Shown: in pieces, positions 15,729-24,343 of the stretch
Layout of the letters: each line of letters opens with the position of its first letter
Position numbering within the stretch: the first letter of the stretch is position 1
Assembly (NCBI RefSeq): GCF_003667345.1
Contig: NZ_RCWF01000017.1
Location: 1-33,582 of the forward strand
Direction: 5' to 3'
From: Poseidonibacter antarcticus
GTDB taxonomy: Bacteria > Campylobacterota > Campylobacteria > Campylobacterales > Arcobacteraceae
DNA length: 33,582 nucleotides
Made by a program: the position numbers and the translations under genes
Notes under the pieces: model-generated
Told to the model about the DNA's origin: nothing
The model's input: the letters and a program-made list of their open reading frames with translations, nothing else
Databases searched by the model: none

Positions 15729-17729
15729 ATGGCATTAGAAGCTCTTATGAGTGCATTTAATGAACTTATGCAAGTTCAGCACATGCTTTATTTATTAGGT
15801 GGGGTATTTTTAGGAATTTTAGTTGGAATTCTTCCTGGACTTGGAGGAATTGTTGGGTTCTCAATTATGTTACCTTTTCTTTATGGAATGGATCAAACTT
15901 CAGCATTAGCAATGTTAATTGGTATGGTTGCGGTTATTCCAACATCTGACACATTTACATCAGTTCTAATGGGGATACCTGGTTCTTCTGCTTCTCAAGC
16001 AACAGTTTTAGATGGTTACCCTATGTCTAAAAAAGGTGAAGCTGCACGTGCTTTAGGAGCAGCTTTTTCTGCTTCTTTAGTTGGTGGACTTCTAGGAGCA
16101 ATTATTCTTTCAGCATTTATTGTATTTGCAAGAGATTTAATTTTAAAATTAGGTTCTGCTGAACTATTTATTTTAGGAATCTTTGGTCTTAGTATGGTTG
16201 GTGTTTTAAGTGGCAAATCACTTTTCAAAGGATTCTTAGCAGCTGGAGTTGGATTATTATTAGGTTCAATTGGATCTGCACCTGCTACGGGTGAATTTAG
16301 AATGACAATGGATAGTTACTATTTATATGATGGAATTAAACTTGTTATTTTAGGTCTTGGAGTTTATGCGGTACCTGAAATTATTGGATTACTTGTTGAG
16401 AATAAAAAGATTTCAAAAGCTGAAAAACTTGGTGGTTCTTGGATTCAAGGGATTAAAGATACATGGGCATCAAGATGGATAGTTGCGCGTTGTGCTCCTC
16501 TTGGAGCAATGATTGGGGCAATTCCAGGTCTTGGTGGAAGTGTTGTTGATTGGATTGCTTATGGTCATGTTGTTCAAACTTCAAAAGATAAATCACAATT
16601 TGGTAAGGGTGATGTAAGAGGTGTTATTGCTCCTGAGTCTGCTAATAATGCTAAAGAAGGTGGAGGTTTAGTACCAACACTTTTATTTGGTATTCCAGGA
16701 AGTGGTTCAATGGCAGTATTCTTAGGTGGATTAGTAATATTAGGTATTGAACCTGGACCTGGTATGGTTGATGAAAATTTAGAAATTTCATATATCATTA
16801 TTTGGTCACTTGCTTTAGCAAATGTAGTTGGGACTGGAACTTGTCTTTTATTATCAAATAAGATTTCAAAAATTACAACTATTCCTTATGGGTATGTTGC
16901 TCCATTTATGTTGATGATTATTTTCTTTGCTGCATTACAAGCTACTAGAAGTTTAGAAGATTTAATGCTTTTAATTGCAATTGGTGCGTTAGGAACTTTA
17001 TTTAAATACTTTGATTGGCCAAGACCTGCTTTATTAATTGGTTTTGTATTAGCTGGAACTATTGAAACATATTATTATCAAGCAGTTCAGTTTTACTCAT
17101 GGGATATGCTACAAAGACCTGGAGTTATCATTTTAATTGTATTAATGGTTTTATCTATTGGATTAAGTGTATTTTTCCAAAAAAGAAGTGATAAAAAAGA
17201 AAAATTAGAAAAAGAAGCTAGAGGTGAAGTTGAAGTAAAGAGTGATCATAACTATACATTTATAACTGGTGAACTTTTATTTACTTGGGGAATAATAGCT
17301 TTTGCAATATTTGCAATCATTGATTCAGTTCCACATGATTTTCTTGGTGGTATTTTTCCAATTGTAATTTCATCTTTAATGATACTTTTTGGAATATTCT
17401 TAACAATGCAATTAACATCAAGAGAAAAACAGCAAGATGTGTTAAATGTTGCATTAACTGAGAATGGACAATTAACTGCATCTTGGATGGAAACATGGAA
17501 AAACTTCTTAATCTTACCAGTATTTTTATTAGGAACATGGATTCTTGGTTTTATCCCATCATTAGCAATTTTATTTGTAATGATAATTAGAACAAAAATG
17601 AAATCATCTTGGTTGAAAATAGCAATTATTACAAGTATTGCACTTGGGTTCTTACTATTTGTTAGTAATGCAATGACATTACATTTACCTGCAGGATTAA
17701 TTGCAGATACATTTTTTGGAGTAGAATAA
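15729..17729 (+). CDS. tctA: TctA-TctB fusion permease of a tripartite tricarboxylate transporter
   Basis: I start the protein at ATG 15729 (666 aa), because AAAAGGATTAATT precedes it exactly as AAAAGGA precedes the tctC start; a GTG 30 nt upstream lies inside a hairpin. Residues about 1-495 are TctA: GILVGILPGLGGIVGFSIML, GMVAVIPTSDTFTSVLMGIPGSSASQATVLDGYP, the second repeat APLGAMIGAIPGLGGSVVDWIAYG, and VPTLLFGIPGSGSMAVFLGGL. After a charged linker (about 485-505) comes a four-helix TctB (DUF1468) domain, FITGELLFTWGIIAFAIFAIID to the C-terminus. TctA and TctB are usually separate genes, so the fusion fixes them at 1:1. The complex uses an ion gradient to import the solute held by TctC. The stop overlaps the next start (TAATG). 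Confidence 0.92.
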   Translation: MALEALMSAFNELMQVQHMLYLLGGVFLGILVGILPGLGGIVGFSIMLPFLYGMDQTSALAMLIGMVAVIPTSDTFTSVLMGIPGSSASQATVLDGYPMSKKGEAARALGAAFSASLVGGLLGAIILSAFIVFARDLILKLGSAELFILGIFGLSMVGVLSGKSLFKGFLAAGVGLLLGSIGSAPATGEFRMTMDSYYLYDGIKLVILGLGVYAVPEIIGLLVENKKISKAEKLGGSWIQGIKDTWASRWIVARCAPLGAMIGAIPGLGGSVVDWIAYGHVVQTSKDKSQFGKGDVRGVIAPESANNAKEGGGLVPTLLFGIPGSGSMAVFLGGLVILGIEPGPGMVDENLEISYIIIWSLALANVVGTGTCLLLSNKISKITTIPYGYVAPFMLMIIFFAALQATRSLEDLMLLIAIGALGTLFKYFDWPRPALLIGFVLAGTIETYYYQAVQFYSWDMLQRPGVIILIVLMVLSIGLSVFFQKRSDKKEKLEKEARGEVEVKSDHNYTFITGELLFTWGIIAFAIFAIIDSVPHDFLGGIFPIVISSLMILFGIFLTMQLTSREKQQDVLNVALTENGQLTASWMETWKNFLILPVFLLGTWILGFIPSLAILFVMIIRTKMKSSWLKIAIITSIALGFLLFVSNAMTLHLPAGLIADTFFGVE

Positions 17730-18796
17730 TGAATGATTTAAAAAGAATAAAATGTATGATATATAGATCAGGTACTTCAAAAGGTGCATATTTTTTAGAT
17801 AATGATTTACCAAAAGATACACAAGAAAGACACGAACTAATTGCAAAGATTATGGGAAGTGAAGATATTAGACAAATTGATGGAATTGGAGGGGCAACTT
17901 CTGTAACAACAAAAGTTGCTATTGTCTCTGCATCAAAAAGAGAAGGAATAGATTTAGATTATAAATTTATACAACCAAATATTGGTGTGGCTTCAGTAGA
18001 TGATAAACCAACTTGTGGAAATATTTTAACTGCAATTGGAGCCTTTGGTTTAGAAAAAGGTCTTGTTTCAATTGATGATGGAATAACAAATGTAAATGTG
18101 TATGATGTTAATACAGGTGCCACTATTACACAAACTATTAAAACACCAAATAGAACTGTTCAATATCATGGAGATATGAAAATTGCTGGAGTTCCTGGAA
18201 GTGCAGCACCTATTGAAATGTTTTTTAAAAATATCACTGGTGGAAAGACCGGTAGTTATTTACCTACAGGGAATAACTATGATTTATTTAATGGTATTAA
18301 AGCTACATGCTTAGATATATCTATGCCAGTTGTTTTTATTAATGCGTCAGATATGAATATTACAGGGTATGAAACTCCAAGTGAACTTGATTCAAACAAA
18401 AAACTATTTGAAGAATTAGAAAATATAAGAGAACAAGCTTCACATAAAATGGGTCTAGGAAGTGCAAGAGGAAATGTTATTCCAAAAATTGCAGTAATCT
18501 CAAAAGCAATTAATGATGGTGATATTAATATTAGATATTTTACACCCTCAACTGCACATCCTGCACTTGCTGTTTCTGCTGGTTTTTGTGTAGCTACTGG
18601 TTCTTTTATTGAAGGAACTTTACTAAATGAATTAAACCCTAAAAAATTAGAAATAGGAGATTATATTGTTAAAATTGAGACTCCTTCTGGAACAATTGAT
18701 GTTGGAGTTAATTTTCCAACTTTAGATATTAATGATGTTGAAGGTAAAACAACAAGAACTGCAAGATTACTTTTAGATGGTGAGGTATATATTTAA
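17729..18796 (+). CDS. PrpF-family isomerase, closest in form to 4-oxalomesaconate tautomerase (GalD)
   Basis: Protein of 355 aa with the PrpF double-domain layout of diaminopimelate-epimerase fold. Visible marks: MIYRSGTSKGAYF at the N-terminus, QIDGIGGATSVTTKVAI (about 49-65), PTCGNILTAIG with Cys96 as probable catalytic base, LPTGN, ITGYETPSEL, and the end TARLLLDGEVYI. The spacing and ends match GalD-type tautomerases closely as I remember them. Other family members isomerise 2-methylaconitate (PrpF) or aconitate (trans to cis). All act on unsaturated tricarboxylates, which fits its translational coupling to a tricarboxylate permease. The precise substrate is open: oxalomesaconate, trans-aconitate and methylaconitate are the candidates. 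Confidence 0.87.
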   Translation: MNDLKRIKCMIYRSGTSKGAYFLDNDLPKDTQERHELIAKIMGSEDIRQIDGIGGATSVTTKVAIVSASKREGIDLDYKFIQPNIGVASVDDKPTCGNILTAIGAFGLEKGLVSIDDGITNVNVYDVNTGATITQTIKTPNRTVQYHGDMKIAGVPGSAAPIEMFFKNITGGKTGSYLPTGNNYDLFNGIKATCLDISMPVVFINASDMNITGYETPSELDSNKKLFEELENIREQASHKMGLGSARGNVIPKIAVISKAINDGDINIRYFTPSTAHPALAVSAGFCVATGSFIEGTLLNELNPKKLEIGDYIVKIETPSGTIDVGVNFPTLDINDVEGKTTRTARLLLDGEVYI

Positions 18797-18798
18797 AA

Positions 18799-19548
18799 AT
18801 GGACTTTTTACCTATATCCCTTGATATATATGAACTTCTCATTTTAATGGGAAGTTGTTTTTTAGGTGCAATAATTTCAACTACAGTTGGAACAGGTGGT
18901 GGTCTGTTAGTAATTGGAGGAATGAGTTTAATTCTTCCTATTACTGCATTACTATCTATTCATGCAAGTGTTCAAGCTGGTTCAGGAATGATTAGAGCTT
19001 TTTTGTTTAGAAATACTTTTTTAAAGAAATTCTTTTTGATATTCTTTTTTGGTTCACTTATTGGTTTTTTCTTTTCTACTTTAACTTTAATCTCTCTAGA
19101 CGAAAATATTTTAAAATTACTCTTAGGTTTGGGAATAGTAATTTTAACACTACTTCCAAATCTAAAAATTGATAATATCTCAAATCTAACTATTTTATTT
19201 TTTGGAATTGTGACAGGTTTTTTAACTATGTTTATTGGTGTAGTTGGACCTATTTTAGGAATTCTTCTAGCATCAATGTTAAAAGATAGACTTTTAGTTG
19301 TAGGAACTTTAGCTTGGTGTATATCTTTTCAAAATTTTAGTAAAGCAGTGATTTTTTCTCAAGTTGGGTTTGACTATTTGCCATGGCTTAGCTTAATTAT
19401 AATATTAGTTATTATCTCATATTTAGGAACAATAGTAGGCAGAAAAATATTATATAAAACAAATAATAAAGTTTTTGAAAAAGTTTTAAAAATTGTTATA
19501 CTATTATTAGGTAGTAAATTAATTATAGAATCTTTACTTCATCTATAA
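18799..19548 (+). CDS. TauE/SafE-family (TSUP) membrane permease
   Basis: Protein of 249 aa with about seven or eight membrane helices and the two TSUP repeats: the first begins LLILMGSCFLGAIISTTVGTGGGLLVIGG, the second LTILFFGIVTGFLTMFIGVVGPILGILL. TauE/SafE proteins move anions such as sulfite, sulfonates or small organic acids, often as exporters. It follows the PrpF-family gene by 2 nt and so belongs to the TctAB-isomerase transcript. A possible role is export of a product or counter-anion, or a second import route; neither can be decided from sequence. The next gene has its own regulatory element, which begins right at its stop codon. Confidence 0.87.
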   Translation: MDFLPISLDIYELLILMGSCFLGAIISTTVGTGGGLLVIGGMSLILPITALLSIHASVQAGSGMIRAFLFRNTFLKKFFLIFFFGSLIGFFFSTLTLISLDENILKLLLGLGIVILTLLPNLKIDNISNLTILFFGIVTGFLTMFIGVVGPILGILLASMLKDRLLVVGTLAWCISFQNFSKAVIFSQVGFDYLPWLSLIIILVIISYLGTIVGRKILYKTNNKVFEKVLKIVILLLGSKLIIESLLHL

Positions 19549-19549
19549 T

Positions 19550-19568
19550 TTTGCAAGGTTGGTGACAG
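19550..19568 (+). promoter_or_regulatory. Regulon element copy 4 (second TctC)
   Basis: TTTGCAAGGTTGGTGACAG begins 2 nt after the TauE/SafE stop and lies 43 nt before the second TctC start. ATTAAG follows 8 nt later. Confidence 0.78.
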
Positions 19569-19611
19569 TATTAAATATTAAGCTTATTTATATTTAATAA
19601 AAAGGTGTATC

Positions 19612-20574
19612 ATGAAAAATTTTATCATACTTTTCTTCTTTTTTAACAGTTTAATATTAGCTGATACTTATCCAAATAAACAAATAGAATTTGTTGTTGG
19701 ATTAGGGCAAGGTGGTAGTGCTGATAGAATGACTAGAAATATGGCTATATTCTTAGAAAAAGAGCTTAAAACTTCAATAAAAATTACAAATAAAAAGAAC
19801 AAAGCTTCTTTAGAAGCAGCAAATTATGTATTAAAACAACCAAGTGATGGATATACAGTTTTCTCTTCTACTTTCTTACCTTATCTTCCTAATTCAATTT
19901 TAAGTGGTCAAGCTAAATATAGTTTAGATGATTTTGAAATCATTAACTTGCAATGGTTTGATTATGATTTTATTGCTGTAAATAAGACTTCAGAGTTTAA
20001 TTCAGTTCTTGAAATAATAAATCATATAAAAAACAATCCTAATACTTTAAGTGCTGGGGTGATAAATAAATCAAGTGGGCATTTATTATTAAAATTACTT
20101 CTGAAAAAATTTGATATTCCTTTTGAAAATATTGATATAAAAGTTTTTAATGGTGGTAAGGCAGTAAGAACTGCTTTATTAAACTCTGAAATAGACATTC
20201 TTATTACAGCAGCGCAAGGAAGTGAAGCATATAGAGATAAGATTAAAGCTCTTGCTATATCCTCTGCCAAAAGATCAAGAAGATGGGATGCTCCAACATT
20301 AAACGATGCAATTAATGATAGTAAAATTGTAATGCCTATAATTAATGGTCCAACAAGAGGATTTGCTGTTTCAAAAGAATTTAAAATTAAATATCCAAAG
20401 AGATTTAAAATTTTAAAAAATGCGATTAAATAAACTCTATCAAAAAGAAGAACTCAACGTTATCTAAGATCTAAAAAAATAGGTTATTCTTGGCTTGGTT
20501 CAAAACAATCTACAAAAATTTTAAATAAATCATATGAAACATTTAAAAAATATAACTATCTTTTAACTAATTAA
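19612..20574 (+). pseudogene. Second TctC-like binding protein, interrupted by an in-frame stop
   Basis: The open part (19612-20433, 273 aa) has a signal peptide (MKNFIILFFFFNSLILA) and the TctC start IEFVVGLGQGGSADRMTRNMA, followed by SLEAANYVLKQPSDGYTVFS and a second lobe with INGPTRGFAVSKEF. A TAA at 20431-20433 stops it, but the same frame continues for 46 codons to a second TAA at 20572-20574: TLSKRRTQRYLRSKKIGYSW and LGSKQSTKILNKSYETFKKY. That is the normal helix-rich C-terminus of TctC proteins, and the full length (320 codons) is the family norm. So one nonsense change separates it from an intact gene. Whether the truncated 273-aa form folds, or the stop is read through, is unknown. 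The promoter element is intact, which suggests a recent event. Confidence 0.85.
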
Positions 20575-21958
20575 TTTCTTCTTCTTTATGATTAAAGACT
20601 ATAGATATTTTTAAACCATTTTCATTTGAAGCCAAAACCTTAGCTTGATGTAAAACAGCAATTTGTTTTACAATGCTAAGACCTAATCCTGAACCTTGTT
20701 TTGAGGAATCAACTCTATAGTATCTTTCAAAAATAGATTTTAAGTTCTGTTTTGGAACTCCTTTTCCTTCATCTTTGATATTTAACCAAACTGTATTATT
20801 ATGTCTTTCTAAGCTTAAAGTAATAGTTCCAATTGGATTCCCATTCTCATCAATAGCATAGTGTATAGTATTGTTGATAATATTATCCATCATACTTTCT
20901 AAAAGTATTGAATCTGTTTGAATAAAAACTTCTTCATCTATATTCTCAAAAGCAAATTCAAATCCTTTTGCGTAAACTCTTGGTGCAGTTCTTAAACAAT
21001 ATTCTTTGCATAGTTGATTTAAACTTCGTTTTTCAAAACGCTTTAAATTAATTGTATTTGGATTTGTTTTTGCATATAAAAGTAGTTGCTCTGTTATATG
21101 TGTCATATTATTTAACAAAGAATTTAATGCAATGAAATCTTCACTGTTTTTTTCATAATGTAATTGGATTTTCACTTTCATTTCAGCTAATGGAGTTCTT
21201 AATTGATGTGAAATATCTGAGTTAAACTGTTCAATATAATCAATAGTATCTCTACTTCTACTTAGTAAAATATTAATACTGTTTACAATATCTTCTAATT
21301 CTTTTGGGGCATTAAAAACTAAAGGTTCTAAATCTCTATCATCTCTCTTTTTTATTATCTTTTTTAAATTGTTTAAGGGTTTTAACCCTTTATTAACAGC
21401 AATAATAGTGATTGTAATGGTAAAAAATATTACTATTGCCATTATTATAAACATAAGAGTTAAAACATAATTTATATTTTCTTCTCTTTCTTCTGTCGTT
21501 TCCCCAATTGTAATATATGCTGTGTGTATTTTTCCTGCACTATTTAATGTAGTTTTATATGATACTGCTCTTAATTTTACTCCATCATATGTAAGATTGT
21601 AAAATCTTTTTTTTCGATTAATTAGTATTCTTTTATTAAAAAGTAAGCCATGTCCTATTAATAATTCACCTTCTTCATTTACTACGGAATAATATACTAG
21701 TCCTTGTTCATGATTTGAAAGTAAATCAATAGAAAAGTTTGGGAGATCAATAAAAAGTTTTGAATTTTCAATTCCTATATTTTCTTTTATACTTTGTGCT
21801 GTTGCAAAAAGTCTATTATCAAAAAAACTATTTACTTTTTCTTGTAGATTTAAATATATATAAATGAAAAGAATAACTGATAATAAGGCAAAAGGGAAAA
21901 TTAACCATTTTATTAAACGAGATTTTATTGAGATTGTATTTTTATAAGTACTTTCCAT
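20567..21958 (-). CDS. tctE: TctE-like sensor histidine kinase
   Basis: Protein of 463 aa. Membrane helices at about 15-37 and 163-188 enclose a periplasmic 2CSK-type sensor domain (about 38-162), as in TctE and its relatives for tricarboxylates. A HAMP-like linker (NKGLKPLNNLKKII) leads to the H-box FNSDISHQLRTPLAEMK with His251. ATP-binding motifs are DNIINNTIHYA, IKDEGKGVP, IFERYYR and GSGLGLSIVKQIA. It starts 1 nt after the TctD-like gene and ends convergently on the second TctC gene, overlapping its restored reading frame by 8 nt. With the 21960 product it probably senses the transported carboxylate in the periplasm and drives the five-site regulon. Confidence 0.9.
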   Translation of the reverse strand: MESTYKNTISIKSRLIKWLIFPFALLSVILFIYIYLNLQEKVNSFFDNRLFATAQSIKENIGIENSKLFIDLPNFSIDLLSNHEQGLVYYSVVNEEGELLIGHGLLFNKRILINRKKRFYNLTYDGVKLRAVSYKTTLNSAGKIHTAYITIGETTEEREENINYVLTLMFIIMAIVIFFTITITIIAVNKGLKPLNNLKKIIKKRDDRDLEPLVFNAPKELEDIVNSINILLSRSRDTIDYIEQFNSDISHQLRTPLAEMKVKIQLHYEKNSEDFIALNSLLNNMTHITEQLLLYAKTNPNTINLKRFEKRSLNQLCKEYCLRTAPRVYAKGFEFAFENIDEEVFIQTDSILLESMMDNIINNTIHYAIDENGNPIGTITLSLERHNNTVWLNIKDEGKGVPKQNLKSIFERYYRVDSSKQGSGLGLSIVKQIAVLHQAKVLASNENGLKISIVFNHKEEEIN

Positions 21959-21959
21959 C

Positions 21960-22616
21960 TTAACTCATCATATAACCTAATCCTCGAACTGTTTTAAGAT
22001 TTATAGAAGACCCAAGTTTCTTTCTTAGTCTTGAGATATATGTCTCAACAGCTGTTGGATTAAACTCATCATCAACTGTAGTGATATGTTCAACTATGTT
22101 TTCTTTACTTACAATTGCATTTAAGTTTTGAACTAAATATTCAAAAATTGTTAATTCTCTTTTACTTAAATCAATATTTTCATTATTTTTCATCAAAATA
22201 CGAGTTTGGGAATCAAACTTTAAATCATTATATTTTATAATATTACTAATTTGATTATTACTTCTTCGTAAAAGAGCTTGGACTCTTGCAATAACTTCAT
22301 CAAGTTCAAAAGGTTTACATAAATAATCATCCGCACCTGTATCAAGTCCAAGAATTCGTTGATCTAATTTATCTCTTGCAGATATAACTAGAATTGGCAG
22401 ATTTTGTTGAGATTTTCTTAACTTCTTTATAATCTCAATACCATCAATTCCAGGTAGTCCTAAATCTAATATAAGTAAATCATATGTTGATGTTTCTAAA
22501 GTATAAAGACCTTCTTCTCCGTCATAAAAAACATCAGCAATAAATCCTGAATTTTTTAGTTTTTTATGTATACCATCTGCTAAAGTTTCATTATCTTCTA
22601 AAATCAATATTTTCAT
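21960..22616 (-). CDS. tctD: TctD-like OmpR-family response regulator
   Basis: Protein of 218 aa. The receiver has acidic E7/D8, phospho-acceptor Asp51 (LLILDLGLPG), Ser79 in VISAR and Lys101 in YLCKPF. The winged helix covers about 125-218 with DLSKRELTIFEYLVQN, the recognition helix in PTAVETYISRLRKKLG, and the wing LKTVRGLGYMMS. OmpR-family regulators bind tandem direct repeats spaced about 10-11 bp, which is the architecture of the shared 19-nt element found at five promoters of this cluster, including that of its own operon. The gene is 18 nt downstream of the Usp gene and directly precedes the kinase gene. Confidence 0.92.
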   Translation of the reverse strand: MKILILEDNETLADGIHKKLKNSGFIADVFYDGEEGLYTLETSTYDLLILDLGLPGIDGIEIIKKLRKSQQNLPILVISARDKLDQRILGLDTGADDYLCKPFELDEVIARVQALLRRSNNQISNIIKYNDLKFDSQTRILMKNNENIDLSKRELTIFEYLVQNLNAIVSKENIVEHITTVDDEFNPTAVETYISRLRKKLGSSINLKTVRGLGYMMS

Positions 22617-22634
22617 AATATAATTCTATCATAA

Positions 22635-23483
22635 TTAATAAGACATAAAAATTGGTAAAGTTGATTTTTCAAGTAAATATCTAGTAGCTCCACCAAACAT
22701 AAGTTCTTTAAGTCCCTTATGTCCATAAGCCCCAGCTACTATTAAATCAAAGTTTCCATCTAAAGCTGTATCTAATAAAGCCTGACCTGGAATCCTTGTA
22801 GTTTTAACAATATCATAACTTGCATCAATACCATGCAATTTTAAATAATTAATTAGACTTGTCATAATTTCATGATCTTCTACATATTCAGGAGAAGATA
22901 CAATATGAACTCTTTGTGCTTTCTTTAAAAGTTCAATAGATGAAGTAATAGCACGTGAAGCCTCAGTTGAATTATTCCAACCAATAATAATTGAGTCCAG
23001 CGAAAATTTTCTCATTATTCTTGGAAACATCAATACTGATTTTCCACTTTTAAGTACGGCATTTTCAAATGTGGCTGTTGTAACACCAGCAGGAGGAGCT
23101 GCTGCTATAACTAAATCACAAAACTTTGATTCCTGCTCAATAAGAGTACTTCGTAGACCTTCTCTTATTTTAAGATATGCAAATGCTTTTTCTTTTAAAG
23201 CTCCGCTTGATATATTAATATCAACTTCCAAAGCAACTTTTTCGAAAAGTGCCTGAAGTTCATTATTATCTTCTTCATACTTACTATCTACTACTTCATC
23301 AATTTTGTTTAAAATATCTCTAGGGATAGACATTGTCTTATACATACTAATATTTGATTTTAAACCACACTGTAATATTTCTAAGTTTGTTTCAAAAGTT
23401 TTTGCTATTAATAGTGCCGCATATAATCTTTCTTCTAATTCATCTCCCCCACCAATAGGGAAAAATATTTTCTTATAATTCAT
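22635..23483 (-). CDS. Tandem-domain universal stress protein
   Basis: Protein of 282 aa with two Usp domains, about 1-140 and 158-282. The first keeps the strand KKIFFPIGGGDE and ends SVLMFPR; the second contains the ATP-binding pattern GAYGHKGLKELMFGGATRYLL (G-x2-G-x9-G-T). Ribosome site AGAAGG lies 8 nt before the ATG. It is the first gene of a transcript with tctD and tctE and carries regulon element copy 5 in its promoter. An Usp heading a two-component operon for carboxylate uptake is unusual; it might adjust the response to energy state through ATP binding (inference). Confidence 0.87.
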   Translation of the reverse strand: MNYKKIFFPIGGGDELEERLYAALLIAKTFETNLEILQCGLKSNISMYKTMSIPRDILNKIDEVVDSKYEEDNNELQALFEKVALEVDINISSGALKEKAFAYLKIREGLRSTLIEQESKFCDLVIAAAPPAGVTTATFENAVLKSGKSVLMFPRIMRKFSLDSIIIGWNNSTEASRAITSSIELLKKAQRVHIVSSPEYVEDHEIMTSLINYLKLHGIDASYDIVKTTRIPGQALLDTALDGNFDLIVAGAYGHKGLKELMFGGATRYLLEKSTLPIFMSY

Positions 23484-23525
23484 TGTTTATCCTTCTAAAG
23501 ATTTTATAAATTATAGAGAATAAGT

Positions 23526-23544
23526 CTGTCACGAAACTTGCAAA
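23526..23544 (-). promoter_or_regulatory. Regulon element copy 5 (usp-tctD-tctE)
   Basis: TTTGCAAGTTTCGTGACAG on the minus strand, 42 nt before the Usp start. TATAAT follows 10 nt downstream. Its presence predicts autoregulation of the two-component operon. Confidence 0.8.
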
Positions 23545-23609
23545 AATGAAAAAATTGTATTGATGTTATAATTTTGTTAAAGAATATTTAATACATGTTT
23601 ATTTTTTAA

Positions 23610-24272
23610 TTAATTAAACCAAGAAGTAACTGTTTCAACACTTTGTCTAATCTTTTCATGTTTAGGAGCATTTTTTCTATACCCAAAAGAAACCATAACA
23701 GAAGCACCATATTCTTCAGTATCAATACCTAATTCTTCTTCTAAAAACTTTTCAGTCAAGCTTAAATCAAATCCTTCCATTGGACAAGAATCAATTCCCA
23801 TATAAGCAGCACCTGTCATCATATTTGCTAAAGCAATATACGTTTGTTTACTAGACCAATCAAAAACAGCTCTATTGTTTCCTAAAAGATTAAAATCTTC
23901 TTTTTGAAATTTTTCATAAAAACCTCTATAAACTTCTTGCACATCATTTGGAAGTTTTTTTACATCATTCATCATATGTTTAATATATTCACTATCATAT
24001 TTCATTCCCTTAACTTTTCTAGCTAAGATAATTACAAAATGACTTGCGGTAGGAAGTGTTCCTTGAGCGCCCCATGAGAATACTTTTAATTTTTCTCTTA
24101 ATTCTTCATTTTGAACAACAACAAATTTCCAAGGTTCAAATCCAAAAGAGCTTGGACTTAGTATTCCATAATTTAAAATTTCGTTAAAGTCATCATCACT
24201 TATTTTTTTATTTGAATCATACTCTTTTGTTGCATGTCTAAATTTCATTGCCTCTAAAAATTTATTTTCCAT
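23610..24272 (-). CDS. Nitroreductase-family NAD(P)H-dependent flavoenzyme
   Basis: Protein of 220 aa with the NfsB-like layout: FRHATKEYDSNKKISDDDF (FMN-binding arginine region), LSPSSFGFEPWKFVVVQN, DWSSKQTYIALANMMTGAAYMGIDSCPMEGF, and the C-terminal ASVMVSFGYRKNAP. Such dimeric FMN enzymes reduce nitroaromatics, quinones and similar electrophiles in the cytoplasm. The ribosome site AAAAAGGAATAATAAA precedes the ATG. In the 132-nt gap before it lies an HxlR-type operator (24344-24366) that is nearly the same as the one in front of the HxlR gene at 7897, so this enzyme is a likely target of that sensor. It is downstream of, and in the same direction as, the AraC/GyrI gene, but has its own promoter region. 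Confidence 0.92.
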   Translation of the reverse strand: MENKFLEAMKFRHATKEYDSNKKISDDDFNEILNYGILSPSSFGFEPWKFVVVQNEELREKLKVFSWGAQGTLPTASHFVIILARKVKGMKYDSEYIKHMMNDVKKLPNDVQEVYRGFYEKFQKEDFNLLGNNRAVFDWSSKQTYIALANMMTGAAYMGIDSCPMEGFDLSLTEKFLEEELGIDTEEYGASVMVSFGYRKNAPKHEKIRQSVETVTSWFN

Positions 24273-24343
24273 TTTATTATTCCTTTTTTATCTCTAAATA
24301 GTTTTTATGGTAAAATAATATATGTTTCATACTTAATTTATGC

